From the NCBI RefSeq assembly GCF_030519475.1, contig NZ_JAUMKD010000003.1:434001-498000 (forward strand): a stretch of 64,000 nt of DNA, written 5' to 3'. This document shows, piece after piece, positions 33,338-43,291 of the stretch. Numbering within the stretch: the stretch's first letter is position 1; each line of letters opens with the position of its first letter. Below the pieces are notes generated by a model. The model was not told the DNA's origin. It did not search any database and worked only from the letters and a program-made list of their open reading frames with translations. Position numbers and translations under genes: made by a program. The DNA comes from Micromonospora sp. C28SCA-DRY-2. GTDB lineage: Bacteria > Actinomycetota > Actinomycetes > Mycobacteriales > Micromonosporaceae.

Positions 33338-34590
33338 AGGGCCGTCTCGGCACGCTCACCGCGCTGTACGTCACCCAGTACCTCGGCATCGGCTTCATCA
33401 CCGTCGGGCTGACCGCCATCCTGCGCGACGGCGGGACGTCGCTGGACACCCTGGCGCTGCTGCAGATCGTCGGTCTGATCTGGCCGATCAAGTTCCTGTG
33501 GGCGCCGATCCTCGACCGCTACGGTTCCCGGCACCGCGGCCACTACCGGTCCTGGTTGCTGGTGTTCCAGGCCGCCCTGGTGCTGGCCCTGCTGGCGCTG
33601 CTGCCGTTCACCCGCCCCGCCGAGCGGCTCGGCCCGGTCGTCGCCATCTGCGCCGCGTACGTCTTCTTCTCGGCCACCCAGGACATCGCCGTGGACGCGG
33701 TCGCCGTCCGGCTGCTCGCCGAGTCGGCCCGGGGCGTCGGCAACGGCATCCAGGTCGCCGCCAGCTACCTCGGCAACCTGCTCGGCGGCGGCGCCTGCGT
33801 GCTGGTCTACGACCGGTTCGGCTGGGCGCCGGCGGTCGGCCTGCTGGCCGCGCTGACGGCGGTCGGGCTGCTGGTGGTGTGGCGGTTCCGGGAGCCCCCG
33901 CGCACCGACCGGGTGCCCCGGGTCGGCGCGGCCTACCGGGCGCTGCTGTCGGTGTTCGGCCAGCCCGGTTGCCGGTGGTGGACCTTCGGTGTGGTGCCGC
34001 TGGTCTACGTCGGCGCCGGGATGGCGTACGCGCTGGTCACGCCGGCCCTGGTCGACGCCGGCTGGTCGCTCGGCCGGGTCGGCGTGGTGACCGGGGTGGT
34101 GACCAGCGCACCGGCCATCGTGGCCGGTCTGCTCGCCGGCCTGGGGATCGGGCGCCTCGGTCGCAGCTGGGTGCTCGTGACCGGTGGGGTGGCGCTCGGG
34201 CTGTCGACGGTGCTGCTGCTGCCACTGATGAACGGGCACGCGCCGCTGGCCGGGACGGTCGCCGCCCTCTGTTGCTTCCTGGCGGCGTACACGGTGGCGA
34301 ACGTGGTGCTCTACACGGTCAACATGGACTACTCGCGGCCGGACACCGGCGGCACCGACTTCACGGTGCTGTCGTCGTTCGGGTTGGTCTGCTCGTTCGT
34401 GGCGTCCTCGGTCGGGCTGGCGGCCGCCGAACGGGTGGGCTACCCCGCGGTCGCGGTCGCGTCAGTGGTCCTGGTGGCGGCCGGGGTCGTGCTCGGCCTC
34501 GCGCACCAGCGGCGGCACCGCCCGCCGCGGACCCCGGTCGAGGCGGCCGACCAGCACCCGGTCGTGGGCGCCGTGACCCCGGTGGGATGA
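33334..34590 (+). CDS. MFS siderophore transporter (RhtX/FptX-like)
   Basis: A 418-aa transporter with about 12 transmembrane segments. The start (LGTLTALYVTQYLGIGFITV) and the segment GLIWPIKFLWAPILDRYG resemble the RhtX/FptX/AmpG branch, single-protein importers of siderophores or their iron complexes. It sits downstream of an iron box and beside the des cluster. ATG 33334 is preferred (GGAG nearby, ATGA overlap with the leader frame); an in-frame GTG at 33256 would add a polar extension. It may import ferrioxamine or a xenosiderophore; direction is not certain. Confidence 0.85.
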   Translation: MKGRLGTLTALYVTQYLGIGFITVGLTAILRDGGTSLDTLALLQIVGLIWPIKFLWAPILDRYGSRHRGHYRSWLLVFQAALVLALLALLPFTRPAERLGPVVAICAAYVFFSATQDIAVDAVAVRLLAESARGVGNGIQVAASYLGNLLGGGACVLVYDRFGWAPAVGLLAALTAVGLLVVWRFREPPRTDRVPRVGAAYRALLSVFGQPGCRWWTFGVVPLVYVGAGMAYALVTPALVDAGWSLGRVGVVTGVVTSAPAIVAGLLAGLGIGRLGRSWVLVTGGVALGLSTVLLLPLMNGHAPLAGTVAALCCFLAAYTVANVVLYTVNMDYSRPDTGGTDFTVLSSFGLVCSFVASSVGLAAAERVGYPAVAVASVVLVAAGVVLGLAHQRRHRPPRTPVEAADQHPVVGAVTPVG

Positions 34591-34606
34591 ACCGCCGACC
34601 CCCTAC

Positions 34607-34636
34607 TTGACGATCTATTAGGTTAGGCTAACCTAA
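34607..34636 (+). promoter_or_regulatory. Perfect iron box overlapping the des promoter
   Basis: TTAGGTTAGGCTAACCTAA (34618-34636) is identical to the DmdR/IdeR iron-box consensus. It overlaps TTGACG (34607-34612), a 16-base spacer and TAACCT (34629-34634), so the iron-loaded repressor would cover the promoter. desA starts 46 bases further on. Confidence 0.88.
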
Positions 34637-34682
34637 CTGCGGCGCTCGCGCCCATCATGTCCACCTCGACCTGAGGACCTGC

Positions 34683-36239
34683 ATGAGCCTGACCGGAAGC
34701 ACGCTCGACAGCTCGTCGACCGGGGCCGTCCCCGACCTGTCCGCCGCTCGGGCCCACCTGTTCAACGCCGGTTCGGTCGCGCGCTACCAGCGCGTGCTGA
34801 GCCAGGGCGTGGACCGGGTGGCCGACCGGGTGGCCGGCGCGGACCGGCCGTTCACCGGCGTCACGCCGGAGGCGTTGGCTCCCCTGATCGCCGGCGTCGA
34901 CCTGGACCGGCCGTTGGGTGACACCGACGCCGCCCTCGACGAACTGAGCGAGCTCTGGCTGCGCGACGCGGTGTGGTTCCACCACCCCCGCTACCTGGCC
35001 CACCTCAACTGCCCGGTGGTGATCCCGGCGTTGCTCGGCGAGGCGGTGCTCAGCGCTGTCAACTCCTCCCTGGACACCTGGGACCAGAGCGCCGGGGCCA
35101 CGCTGATGGAGCGGCGGCTCGTCGAGTGGACCGCCGGGCGGATCGGCCTCGGCACCGCCGCCGACGGCGTCTTCACCAGCGGTGGCACCCAGTCGAACCT
35201 GCAGGCGATGCTGCTGGCCCGCGAGGAGGCGTACCGCCGGGTGGTCGGCGCGGCCGCGACCCGCCCGGCCCGGGCGGAGGTGCTCGCCCGGCTGCGGATC
35301 GTCACCTCCGCCGCCGGTCACTTCAGCGTGCAGAAGGCCGCCAAGCTGCTCGGTCTGGGCAGCGACGCGGTCCTCACCGTGCCCACCAACGCGGGCCGGC
35401 GGATGCGCACCGACGAACTCGCCCGGACGATCGACCGCTGCCGCCGGGACGGCCTGGTGGTGATGGCCGTCGTGGCCACCGCCGGCACCACCGACTTCGG
35501 CACCATCGACCCGCTGACCCAGATCGCCGAGATCTGCGCGGCGGCCGGGGTGTGGCTGCACGTCGACGCGGCCTACGGCTGCGGCCTGCTGGTCTCCCCC
35601 ACCCGCCGGCACCTGCTGCACGGCATCGAGCGGGCCGACTCCGTGACGGTCGACTACCACAAGTCCTTCTTCCAGCCGGTCAGCTCCAGCGCCCTGCTGG
35701 TACGCGACGGCCGGATGCTGCGGCACGCCACCTGGCACGCCGACTACCTGAATCCCGCCCGCGCCGCCGAGCAGGGCATCCCCAACCAGGTGGACAAGAG
35801 CATCCAGACCACCCGCCGCTTCGACGCGTGCAAGCTCTGGCTCACCCTGCGGATCATGGGCCCGGACGCCATCGGCGCGCTCTTCGACCGGGTCGTCGAC
35901 CTCGCCGCCGAGGCGTGGCGCCTGCTCGACGCCGATCCCCGCTTCCAGGTGGCCGCCCGGTCACAGCTGAGCACCGTGGTGTTCCGCTACCTCCCGGACG
36001 GCGTCGGGCCCAGCCTGGCCGACGAGGCCAACCTGCACGCCCGCGAGGCGCTGGCCGCCTCCGGGGCCGCCCTGGTGGCCGGCACCAAGGTGGACGGTGC
36101 CCACTACCTGAAGTTCACCCTGCTCAACCCCGAGACCACGGTGGCCGACATCGCCCACGTCCTCGACCTGATCGCCGAGCACGCCGCCTGGTACGCCCGC
36201 ACCAGCTCCGCCGCCGAGCTGTCCTGCCCGGTCGGCTGA
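34683..36239 (+). CDS. desA: Lysine decarboxylase DesA (PLP-dependent)
   Basis: A 518-aa fold-type I PLP decarboxylase. The PLP lysine is Lys327 in DYHKSFFQP, and the cofactor-binding Asp/His appear in [31 protein letters not shown] is the phosphate-binding region. By context it is DesA, which decarboxylates lysine to cadaverine, the first step of desferrioxamine synthesis. It opens a five-gene operon with desB, desC, desD and an MFS gene, under a perfect iron box. A diaminobutyrate-type decarboxylase is the alternative by sequence alone. Confidence 0.92.
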   Translation: MSLTGSTLDSSSTGAVPDLSAARAHLFNAGSVARYQRVLSQGVDRVADRVAGADRPFTGVTPEALAPLIAGVDLDRPLGDTDAALDELSELWLRDAVWFHHPRYLAHLNCPVVIPALLGEAVLSAVNSSLDTWDQSAGATLMERRLVEWTAGRIGLGTAADGVFTSGGTQSNLQAMLLAREEAYRRVVGAAATRPARAEVLARLRIVTSAAGHFSVQKAAKLLGLGSDAVLTVPTNAGRRMRTDELARTIDRCRRDGLVVMAVVATAGTTDFGTIDPLTQIAEICAAAGVWLHVDAAYGCGLLVSPTRRHLLHGIERADSVTVDYHKSFFQPVSSSALLVRDGRMLRHATWHADYLNPARAAEQGIPNQVDKSIQTTRRFDACKLWLTLRIMGPDAIGALFDRVVDLAAEAWRLLDADPRFQVAARSQLSTVVFRYLPDGVGPSLADEANLHAREALAASGAALVAGTKVDGAHYLKFTLLNPETTVADIAHVLDLIAEHAAWYARTSSAAELSCPVG

Positions 36240-36262
36240 CGCCCCGCCGCTTGGAGAAACGC

Positions 36263-37552
36263 ATGTCGACCCACGACTTCATCGCCGTCGGCCTGGGCCC
36301 GTACAACCTCGGCCTGGCCTGCCTGACCGCACCGATCGACGACCTGGACGGGGTGTTCCTGGAGGCCCGCGACGGCTTCGACTGGCATCCCGGGATGCTG
36401 CTCGAGTCGACCCGGTTGCAGACGCCGTTCATCGCCGACCTGGTCAGCCTCGCCGACCCGACCTCGCCCTACTCCTTCCTCAACTACCTCAAGGAGACCG
36501 GCCGGCTCTACCCGTTCTACATCCGGGAGAGCTTCTTCCCGCTGCGCGCCGAGTACAACGACTACTGCCGGTGGGCCGCCGGGCGGCTGCCGAACCTGCG
36601 CTTCGGGCACACCGTCACCGCCGTCGAGTACGACGAGGCCGACGGCCACTACGTGGTGCACGCCGACACGGCGGACGGGCCGGTCACCCACCGGGCCCGG
36701 CACCTGGTGCTCGGCACCGGCACCCCGCCGTACCTCCCGGACGCCTGCGCCGGCCTCGGCGGCGACCTGATCCACAACTCGCGGTACCTGGAGCACCGGG
36801 AGGCGCTGCGGGCCAAGCGCAACATCACCATCGTGGGCAGCGGGCAGAGCGCCGCGGAGATCTACCACGACCTGCTCGGCGACATCGGCACGTACGGCTA
36901 CCAGCTGAACTGGGTCACCCGCTCGCCCCGGTTCTTCCCGCTGGAGTACACCAAGCTGACCCTGGAGATGACCTCACCGGACTACGTGGACTACTTCCAC
37001 GCGCTGCCCGAGCCGACCCGCTACCGGCTGGAGGCCGAGCAGAAGGGGCTGTTCAAGGGGATCAACGCCGACCTGATCAACGACATCTACGACCTGATCT
37101 ACGCCCGCAGCGTGCACGGGCCGGTGCCGACCCGGCTGCTCACCAACACCGAGCTGACCAGCGCCGCGCACGACGCCGCGACCGGCACGTACACCCTCGG
37201 GCTGCGCCAGGTGGAGCAGGGCCGCGACTTCACCCTGGACACCGAGGGGCTGGTGCTGGCCACCGGCTACCACTACCGGGTTCCCGAGTTCCTGGCCCCG
37301 ATCCGCGACCGGATCCGCTGGGACGGCCACGGCCGGTTCGACGTGGCCCGCAACTACAGCATCGACCACGCCGGCCGGGAGATCTTCCTGCAGAACGCCG
37401 GCACCCACACCCACAGCATCACCTCCCCCGACCTGGGCATGGGTCCGTACCGCAACTCGTGGATCATTCGGGAGCTGACCGGCCGCGAGCACTACCCGAT
37501 CGAGAAGAGCATCGCCTTCCAGGAGTTCGGCGCGCCGGCGGGGGTGGCCTGA
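36263..37552 (+). CDS. desB: Cadaverine N-monooxygenase DesB
   Basis: A 429-aa flavin-dependent N-hydroxylating monooxygenase (lysine/ornithine hydroxylase family). The FAD motif is [12 protein letters not shown] at the N-terminus, the NADPH motif [15 protein letters not shown] near residue 195, and the C-terminal ATGYHY signature is present. In desferrioxamine synthesis it hydroxylates cadaverine. TTGGAGAA precedes ATG 36263, 23 bases after desA. Its stop overlaps desC (TGATG). Confidence 0.93.
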   Translation: MSTHDFIAVGLGPYNLGLACLTAPIDDLDGVFLEARDGFDWHPGMLLESTRLQTPFIADLVSLADPTSPYSFLNYLKETGRLYPFYIRESFFPLRAEYNDYCRWAAGRLPNLRFGHTVTAVEYDEADGHYVVHADTADGPVTHRARHLVLGTGTPPYLPDACAGLGGDLIHNSRYLEHREALRAKRNITIVGSGQSAAEIYHDLLGDIGTYGYQLNWVTRSPRFFPLEYTKLTLEMTSPDYVDYFHALPEPTRYRLEAEQKGLFKGINADLINDIYDLIYARSVHGPVPTRLLTNTELTSAAHDAATGTYTLGLRQVEQGRDFTLDTEGLVLATGYHYRVPEFLAPIRDRIRWDGHGRFDVARNYSIDHAGREIFLQNAGTHTHSITSPDLGMGPYRNSWIIRELTGREHYPIEKSIAFQEFGAPAGVA

Positions 37553-38121
37553 TGACCGTGTTCACCCGGGTCGACGCCCGGCTCGGCGAGTTCGCGCTGC
37601 GTCCCCTCGACCCCGACGCCGACGCCCCGCTGCTGCACCGCTGGGTCACCGACCCCAAGGCCGCGTTCTGGCTGATGCAGGACGCCGACGTGGCCCGGGT
37701 CGCGGCGGAGTACCGGCGGATCGCCGCGCACCCGCACCACGACGCGTACCTGGGCCTGTGGCGCGGCGAGCCGGCCTTCCTCGCCGAGCGGTACGACCCC
37801 GCGCGGGTGGAACTCGTCGGCCTGTACGACCCGGCGGAGGGCGACGTGGGCATGCACTTCCTCTGCGCGCCCACCGAACGGCCGGTGCACGGCTTCACCC
37901 GCGCGGTGATCACCACCGTGATGGCGTGGCTCTTCGCCGATCCCGCCACCCGGCGGGTGGTGGTCGAGCCGGACGTCCGCAACACCGCCGTCCACGCGCT
38001 CAACGCCGCGGTGGGCTTCACCGTCGTCGGCCCGATCCGCAAGCCCGAGAAGGAGGCGCTGCTCAGCGTCTGCACCCGGGACCAGTTCCTGACCGCGACC
38101 CGAGAAGGGGTGCCCGCGTGA
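37552..38121 (+). CDS. desC: Hydroxycadaverine acyltransferase DesC
   Basis: A 189-aa GNAT-like acyltransferase of the AlcB/IucB/DesC family. GDVGMHFLCAPTERP, TTVMAWLFADPATRRVVVEP and DVRNTAVHALNAAVGF are the family segments. It adds an acyl group (succinyl, acetyl or others) to N-hydroxycadaverine. It is coupled to desB by TGATG overlap and to desD by GTGA overlap. It is a clear relative of the separate acetyltransferase at 32489. Confidence 0.92.
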   Translation: MTVFTRVDARLGEFALRPLDPDADAPLLHRWVTDPKAAFWLMQDADVARVAAEYRRIAAHPHHDAYLGLWRGEPAFLAERYDPARVELVGLYDPAEGDVGMHFLCAPTERPVHGFTRAVITTVMAWLFADPATRRVVVEPDVRNTAVHALNAAVGFTVVGPIRKPEKEALLSVCTRDQFLTATREGVPA

Positions 38122-39902
38122 ACCCGACCGCCGCCGTGGACCACCTGACCCCCGACGCCTGGGCGACGGCCAACCGGCTGCTGGTGCGCAAGGCCCTCGC
38201 CGAGTTCGCCCACGAACGGCTGGTCGCCCCCGAACCGGCGGGCGACGGGTGGTGGCTGGTCCGCGGCGACGACGCCGCCGTGGCGTACCGCTTCGCCGCG
38301 CGGCGGCTCGCGCTCGACCACTGGCAGATCGACGCCGACAGCATCACCCGGCACCGCGACGGCGAGGAGCTGCCGCTCGACGCCGTCGACCTGTGCCTGG
38401 AACTGCGCGGCGCGCTCGGGCTCACCGACGCGATCCTGCCGGTCTACCTGGAGGAGATCACCTCCACCCTGGCGGGCACCGCCTACAAGCTCGGCAAGCC
38501 GCGGGTGAGCGCCGCCGAGCTGGCCCGGGCAGACTTCCAGGACATCGAGACGGGCATGACCGAGGGCCACCCGTGCTTCGTGGCGAACAACGGCCGCATC
38601 GGGTTCGGGGTGCACGAGTACCACCGCTACGCCCCGGAGGCGGCGGCGCCGGTCCGGCTGCTCTGGCTGGCCGCGCACCGCGACCACACCACCTTCACCT
38701 GCGCCGCCGACCTGGACTACGACACCCTGGTCCGGGCCGAGCTGGGCGCCGGCACGGTCGAGCGCTTCACCGGTGTCCTCGCCGGGCTCGGCCTCGACCC
38801 GGCCGACTATCTGTTCATCCCGGTGCACCCGTGGCAGTGGTGGAACAAGCTGGCCGTCACCTTCGCCGGTGAGGTGGCCCGTCGCCGGCTGGTCTGCCTC
38901 GGCGAGGGGCCGGACGAGTACCTCGCCCAGCAGTCGATCCGGACGTTCTTCAACGTCACCGACCCGACCAAGCACTACGTGAAGACGGCCCTGTCGGTGC
39001 TGAACATGGGCTTCATGCGCGGGCTGTCCGCCGCGTACATGGAGGCCACCCCGGCCATCAACGACTGGCTGGCCGACCTGATCGACAACGACCCGGTGCT
39101 CAAGCGCACCCGCCTGTCGATCATCCGGGAACGGGCCGCGATCGGCTACCGGCACCGCCAGTACGAGACGGCCACCGACCGGTACTCCCCGTACCGGAAG
39201 ATGCTGGCCGCGCTCTGGCGGGAGAGCCCGGTCGGCGGGCTGGAGCCCGGCCGCCGGCTCGCCACCATGGCCTCGCTGCTGCACGTCGACCGCGACGGCC
39301 GCTCCCTCGCCGGCGCCCTGGTCGCCGAGTCGGGCCTGACGCCGGCGCAGTGGCTGCGCCGCTACCTGGACGCCTACCTGGTGCCGCTGCTGCACAGCCT
39401 CTACGCGTACGACCTGGCGTTCATGCCGCACGGCGAGAACGTCATCCTCGTGCTGCACGCCGGCGCCGTCGAGCGGGTGGTCTTCAAGGACATCGCCGAG
39501 GAGATCGTGGTGATGGACCCGGAGGCGGACCTGCCCGAGCGGGTCCGGCGGATCCGGGCGGCCATCCCGGAGGACGAGAAGATCCTGTCCATCTTCACCG
39601 ACGTCTTCGACTGCTTCCTCCGCCACCTCTCGGCCATCCTGCACACCGAGGGGGTGCTGGCCGAGGAGGACTTCTGGCGGACCGTCGCCGAGTGCGCCGC
39701 CGACTACGCCGACAGCGTGCCGCACCTGGCCGACCGGCTGCGCCGCCACGACCTGTTCGCCGCGGAGTTCGCGCTGTCCTGCCTCAACCGCCTGCAGCTG
39801 CGCAACAACCAGCAGATGGTCGACCTGGCCGACCCGTCCGCCGCGCTCCAGTTCGCCGGCACCCTGGCCAACCCGCTCGCCCGCTTCGCGCCGAAGCGAT
39901 GA
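38118..39902 (+). CDS. desD: NIS siderophore synthetase DesD
   Basis: A 594-aa IucA/IucC-family NRPS-independent siderophore synthetase. It carries the ATP and substrate site segments EGHPCFVANNGRIGFG, HPWQWWNK, SIRTFFN, KTALSVLNMGFMRGL and HGENVILVLHAGAVERVVFKD. DesD joins acylated hydroxycadaverine units with ATP and closes the macrocycle of ferrioxamine-type siderophores. The GTG start at 38118 overlaps the desC stop, and its stop overlaps the MFS start. Confidence 0.94.
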   Translation: MNPTAAVDHLTPDAWATANRLLVRKALAEFAHERLVAPEPAGDGWWLVRGDDAAVAYRFAARRLALDHWQIDADSITRHRDGEELPLDAVDLCLELRGALGLTDAILPVYLEEITSTLAGTAYKLGKPRVSAAELARADFQDIETGMTEGHPCFVANNGRIGFGVHEYHRYAPEAAAPVRLLWLAAHRDHTTFTCAADLDYDTLVRAELGAGTVERFTGVLAGLGLDPADYLFIPVHPWQWWNKLAVTFAGEVARRRLVCLGEGPDEYLAQQSIRTFFNVTDPTKHYVKTALSVLNMGFMRGLSAAYMEATPAINDWLADLIDNDPVLKRTRLSIIRERAAIGYRHRQYETATDRYSPYRKMLAALWRESPVGGLEPGRRLATMASLLHVDRDGRSLAGALVAESGLTPAQWLRRYLDAYLVPLLHSLYAYDLAFMPHGENVILVLHAGAVERVVFKDIAEEIVVMDPEADLPERVRRIRAAIPEDEKILSIFTDVFDCFLRHLSAILHTEGVLAEEDFWRTVAECAADYADSVPHLADRLRRHDLFAAEFALSCLNRLQLRNNQQMVDLADPSAALQFAGTLANPLARFAPKR

Positions 39903-41467
39903 GCGCCGACCCGGTTGCCGTCGCGCCGCCCCGCCCGCTCGGCGGCGCGGCACCGGGCCGGTCGGACGGGCCGCCGGGCCGGTCGGACGCGCCGCCGCGG
40001 CCGTCCCGCGGCCGATGGTTGGTCCTGGCCGTGCTCTGTCTGGCCCAGCTCGTGGTGGTGCTGGACAACACCGTCCTGACCGTGGCTGTGCCGGTGCTCA
40101 CCGCCGAACTGCACGCCAGCACCGCCGACGTGCAGTGGATGATCAACGCGTACGCGCTGGTGCTGTCCGGGCTGCTGCTCACCGCCGGTAGCGCCGCCGA
40201 CCGGTACGGACGCCGGCGGATGCTGCTCGCCGGGCTCGTCCTGTTCGGGCTCGGCTCGCTGGCCGCCGGGCTCGCGCGGACCGCCGACCAGTTGATCGCG
40301 GCCCGGGCCGGCATGGGCGTCGGCGGCGCCCTGCTGGTCACCGCCACGCTGGCGGTCGCCATGCAGGTCTTCGACGGGGCCGAGCGGTCCCGGGCGATCG
40401 GCGTCTGGGCGGCCACCAGCGCGCTGGGCTTCGCCGCCGGACCCCCGATCGGCGGCGCGGTGCTGGCGCACCTGCCCTGGGGCGCGATCTTCCTGATGAA
40501 CCTGCCGATCGTGCTGATCTGCCTGGTGGTCGGCCGGTCGCTGGTCCCCGAGTCCCGCGATCCGGCCGGCGGCCGCCTCGACCTGGGCGGGGTGGTGCTC
40601 TCCATCGCCGGCCTGACCGCGGTGGTCTGGTCGATCATCGCCGGGCCGGAGCGGGGCTGGACGTCGGCCGAGGTGCTCGGCGCCGCCGCGGCCGGTGTGC
40701 TCCTGCTCGGGCTCTTCGTCCGGTGGGAGCGGCGGGCCCGGCACCCCATGCTGGACATGCACTTCTTCCGGGACCGCCGGTTCGTCGGCGCGGTCTCCGG
40801 GGTCGTCCTGATCACCTTCGGGGCCACCGGCGCGCTGTTCCTGCTCACCCAGCACCTGCAGTTCGTCCGCGGCTACTCCGCCTGGGAGGCGGGGCTGCGG
40901 ATGGCCCCGTTCGCCCTGTCCATCGTGCTGCTCAACGTCAGCGGCGCCGCCGCGGTGGCGATCCGCCGGCTCGGCCTGCCGGCCGCCATCGCGGTCGGCA
41001 TGGGCCTGCTCGCGGCGGGTCTCGCGCTGGTCACCCACGGCCCGTCCGACGGCTACGGGGTGCTGCTCGCCGGGCTGCTCGTCATGGGTACCGGCTGTGC
41101 GCTGGCGAACCCGGCGATCGTCGAGGCGGTGATGAGCGCCATCCCGACCGAGAAGGCCGGCGCCGGGGCCGGCGTCGACGGCACCATGACGGAGGTCGGC
41201 AGCAGCCTCGGCATCGCCGTGCTGGGCGCGGTGTTGAACGCCCGGTTCACCGCCCTGCTGCCCGCCGCCGCGGCCGGCGCCGGATCGTTCCCGGCCGCTC
41301 TCGCCGCGGCCGGCGGCGGGCCGGACCGCGAGGCCGTCCGGGTCGCCTTCGCCGACGCGCTGGCGACCGGGCAGACCGTGGGTGCGGTGGCCGTGCTGGC
41401 CGGCGGGCTGGTCGCCGCCGGGCTGCTCCACCGGGCCGAGCGGTTGGCCGCACCCGCCGCCGGTTAG
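39899..41467 (+). CDS. MFS exporter of the des operon (DHA2 type)
   Basis: A 522-aa major-facilitator protein with 14 predicted transmembrane segments of the EmrB/QacA (DHA2) drug-proton antiporter type. Motif A is GSAADRYGRRRMLLAG and motif C-like ALGFAAGPPIGGAVLA follows. The N-terminal 35 residues are Pro/Gly-rich and probably cytoplasmic. The ATGA overlap with desD makes it part of the siderophore operon, so export of the finished desferrioxamine is the likely job. A perfect 24-base palindrome overlaps its stop. Confidence 0.9.
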   Translation: MSADPVAVAPPRPLGGAAPGRSDGPPGRSDAPPRPSRGRWLVLAVLCLAQLVVVLDNTVLTVAVPVLTAELHASTADVQWMINAYALVLSGLLLTAGSAADRYGRRRMLLAGLVLFGLGSLAAGLARTADQLIAARAGMGVGGALLVTATLAVAMQVFDGAERSRAIGVWAATSALGFAAGPPIGGAVLAHLPWGAIFLMNLPIVLICLVVGRSLVPESRDPAGGRLDLGGVVLSIAGLTAVVWSIIAGPERGWTSAEVLGAAAAGVLLLGLFVRWERRARHPMLDMHFFRDRRFVGAVSGVVLITFGATGALFLLTQHLQFVRGYSAWEAGLRMAPFALSIVLLNVSGAAAVAIRRLGLPAAIAVGMGLLAAGLALVTHGPSDGYGVLLAGLLVMGTGCALANPAIVEAVMSAIPTEKAGAGAGVDGTMTEVGSSLGIAVLGAVLNARFTALLPAAAAGAGSFPAALAAAGGGPDREAVRVAFADALATGQTVGAVAVLAGGLVAAGLLHRAERLAAPAAG

Positions 41468-41490
41468 TCCGTGCCCGCGCGGGCACGGAC
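41467..41490. terminator. Perfect palindrome terminator after the des operon
   Basis: GTCCGTGCCCGC (41467-41478) is followed directly by its exact complement, GCGGGCACGGAC (41479-41490). It begins on the last base of the MFS stop codon and lies before the convergent VOC gene. No T tract. Confidence 0.65.
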
Positions 41491-41525
41491 CGGCCGGCAC
41501 GCGGATCGACGACCCGGGCGCGGCG

Positions 41526-41951
41526 TCAGCGCGGTGGTACGGCGATCGGTTTCCGCTGGGTGAGCCGCCAGTGGTTGCCGAACGGGTCGCGGAAGGCGGC
41601 ATCGATGCCGTAGAAGCGCTCCTCCGGCTCCTCGATGAACTCGACGCCCTTGGCCCGCAGCTCCCGGTAGCTGGCCCAGCAGTCCGGCGTCGCGAAGGCA
41701 CCCACGCTCAGGTGCCCGGTCGCCACCAGCGACCGGAGCTGCTTCGCCACCGCACCGTCCACCACGGGCGGACCCGGCACCACGAGCATCAGCGGGACCT
41801 CCGGCTGGGCCGGCGCGTGGACGACCATCCAGTGGAAGCCGTCCTGGACCTGGTCGAGGTCGACCTCGAAGCCGAGTTTGCCGACGTAGAAGTCGCGGGC
41901 CTCGTCCATGTCCAGGACGTTGACGCACACCAGCGCCATGCCTGTGATCAC
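41526..41951 (-). CDS. VOC family protein (glyoxalase-like)
   Basis: A 141-aa single-domain vicinal-oxygen-chelate protein. VCVNVLDMDEARDFYVGKLGFE at the start and AAFRDPFGNHWRLTQ at the end are the family's terminal motifs. Members bind metal and act in glyoxalase, extradiol or antibiotic-resistance reactions; the substrate is unknown. GTG 41951 has an AGGGAG site upstream; an internal ATG lies at 41939. It forms a probable three-gene unit with an alpha/beta hydrolase and an AraC regulator, suggesting a small detoxification module. Confidence 0.85.
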   Translation of the reverse strand: MITGMALVCVNVLDMDEARDFYVGKLGFEVDLDQVQDGFHWMVVHAPAQPEVPLMLVVPGPPVVDGAVAKQLRSLVATGHLSVGAFATPDCWASYRELRAKGVEFIEEPEERFYGIDAAFRDPFGNHWRLTQRKPIAVPPR

Positions 41952-42005
41952 CGGGTTCTCCCTGTCGACGGGTCGCGGGGGCCGGGGGCCGCGGGCCGGG
42001 CGGTT

Positions 42006-42782
42006 TCAGCGGCCGGCGAACGCGGCGACGACCGGCGCGAGGCTCTCGCCCGCCACATTATGGTCCTGGCCGGGCAGGACGTCGTGCCGCGCGCCCGGAA
42101 TCGCCCCGGCCGCCTGCTCGGCCGCCGTGCGCAGGAACTCGGGGCTCGCCGCACCGGACAGCACGAGCGTCGGCACGCCGATCTGGGCGTACCGGGCCGT
42201 CGGGACCGTGGTGTCGGCCAGGATGGCGGCGTCGTAGGCCAGCGTCGGAGCCAGGCGGAGACCGGCCTGCCAGTACGGCGACCGGCGGGTGCCGGCGACC
42301 ACCTGCGGCGGCACACCGACGTGCGTCATGAAGTGCGCCAGCGCGTCGTCTCGTCGGTCGGCCGCCAGCAGCTCCGCCAGGCGGTCGGCGTACTCCTTGG
42401 CCCGTCGGGGGCCGTCCGGGTCGGTGCTGAACGGCGGCTCCCACATGATCAGCCGGTCGACGGGGAGCCCGCTGGCGGTCGCCTCGGCGGCCAGCGCGGC
42501 GCCCGAGGAGAAACCGAGGAGGATGGGGGACATACCGGCGGCGGCCACGAGCGCCGCGATGTCCTCGACCTCCCGGGCGACCGCGTACGGTGGCGTGTCG
42601 GCGCTGTCGCCGCGTCCCCGCCGGTCGTAGTTCAACACGGTGAAGTGCCGGGCCAGTGCCTGGGCGATCGGCGCGTTGACGCCGCGATCGCAGGCGGCGC
42701 CGGCCACCAGGATCAGCACCGGGCCCACACCCGACCGGTCGAAGGCGAGCGTCGTCCCGTCCGTTGACGTGGTCTTCTCCAT
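42006..42782 (-). CDS. Alpha/beta hydrolase
   Basis: A 258-aa alpha/beta hydrolase. The nucleophile elbow is GFSSG near residues 90-94, the oxyanion region near the N-terminus reads VAGAACDRG, the segment LNYDRRGRGDS is typical, and the catalytic His is probably in GQDHNVAGE. The substrate is unknown; the family includes esterases and enol-lactone hydrolases. GGAG precedes ATG 42782. It is 54 bases from the VOC gene and downstream of the AraC gene. Confidence 0.85.
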   Translation of the reverse strand: MEKTTSTDGTTLAFDRSGVGPVLILVAGAACDRGVNAPIAQALARHFTVLNYDRRGRGDSADTPPYAVAREVEDIAALVAAAGMSPILLGFSSGAALAAEATASGLPVDRLIMWEPPFSTDPDGPRRAKEYADRLAELLAADRRDDALAHFMTHVGVPPQVVAGTRRSPYWQAGLRLAPTLAYDAAILADTTVPTARYAQIGVPTLVLSGAASPEFLRTAAEQAAGAIPGARHDVLPGQDHNVAGESLAPVVAAFAGR

Positions 42783-42895
42783 CGTGGCTCCGTCCGTGCC
42801 GGCACCGCGGCTCGTCCGCGGCGCCGGTCACGACGGTACGAAGGCGCGGGTTCGGCCGGCTTCTCGAAAACGACCCACTTGCGGGCGCGGGCCGG

Positions 42896-43291
42896 TCAGG
42901 GGCGGGTCCACATGCGGACGTAGCACGCGGGCAACCGGGCCAGGGCCTCGTGGCCGCGGCGCCGCCGGTAGGCGGTGGGGCTCTCGCCGACGACGCGGCG
43001 GAACTGGGCGCTGAACGAGCCCAGGCTGGTGAACCCGACCGCGAGGCAGATCTCCGTGACCGGCAGGTCCCCGGCGCGGAGCAGGGCCTTCGCGCGCTCC
43101 ATCCGCCGGCTCATCAGGTACTGGTACGGGGTCTCCCCGAAGGCCGCCTTGAAGCTGCGGCTGAAGTAGGACGGCGAGACCGACGCGCTGCGGGCCAGGG
43201 CGCGGACGTCGAGCTGCTGGGCGTACGCGCGGTCGATCAGATCACGCACCCGTAGCAGGTGTCTCGCCAGCGGCGCGGCCGGACGGTTCAC
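42896..43291 (-). CDS. AraC-family regulator, DNA-binding domain only
   Basis: A 131-aa regulator containing only the double helix-turn-helix AraC domain: VRALARSASVSPSYFSRSFK and ICLAVGFTSLGSFSAQFRR. It has no N-terminal sensing domain. Small AraC proteins of this kind often pair with VOC genes, and one lies in the same unit. The start is GTG 43291; GAGAAT six bases upstream might be a -10 element of a leaderless transcript, a weak call. Confidence 0.85.
   Translation of the reverse strand: MNRPAAPLARHLLRVRDLIDRAYAQQLDVRALARSASVSPSYFSRSFKAAFGETPYQYLMSRRMERAKALLRAGDLPVTEICLAVGFTSLGSFSAQFRRVVGESPTAYRRRRGHEALARLPACYVRMWTRP

Noticed and set aside
33334..34590. MFS protein as an enterobactin-type exporter (EntS)
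   Set aside because: The N-terminal segments resemble the RhtX/FptX/AmpG branch better; direction is left open.
36571..37551. Plus-strand frame in a second phase running into desC
   Set aside because: It is the out-of-phase reading of desB; the real desC starts at 37552 with a TGATG overlap.
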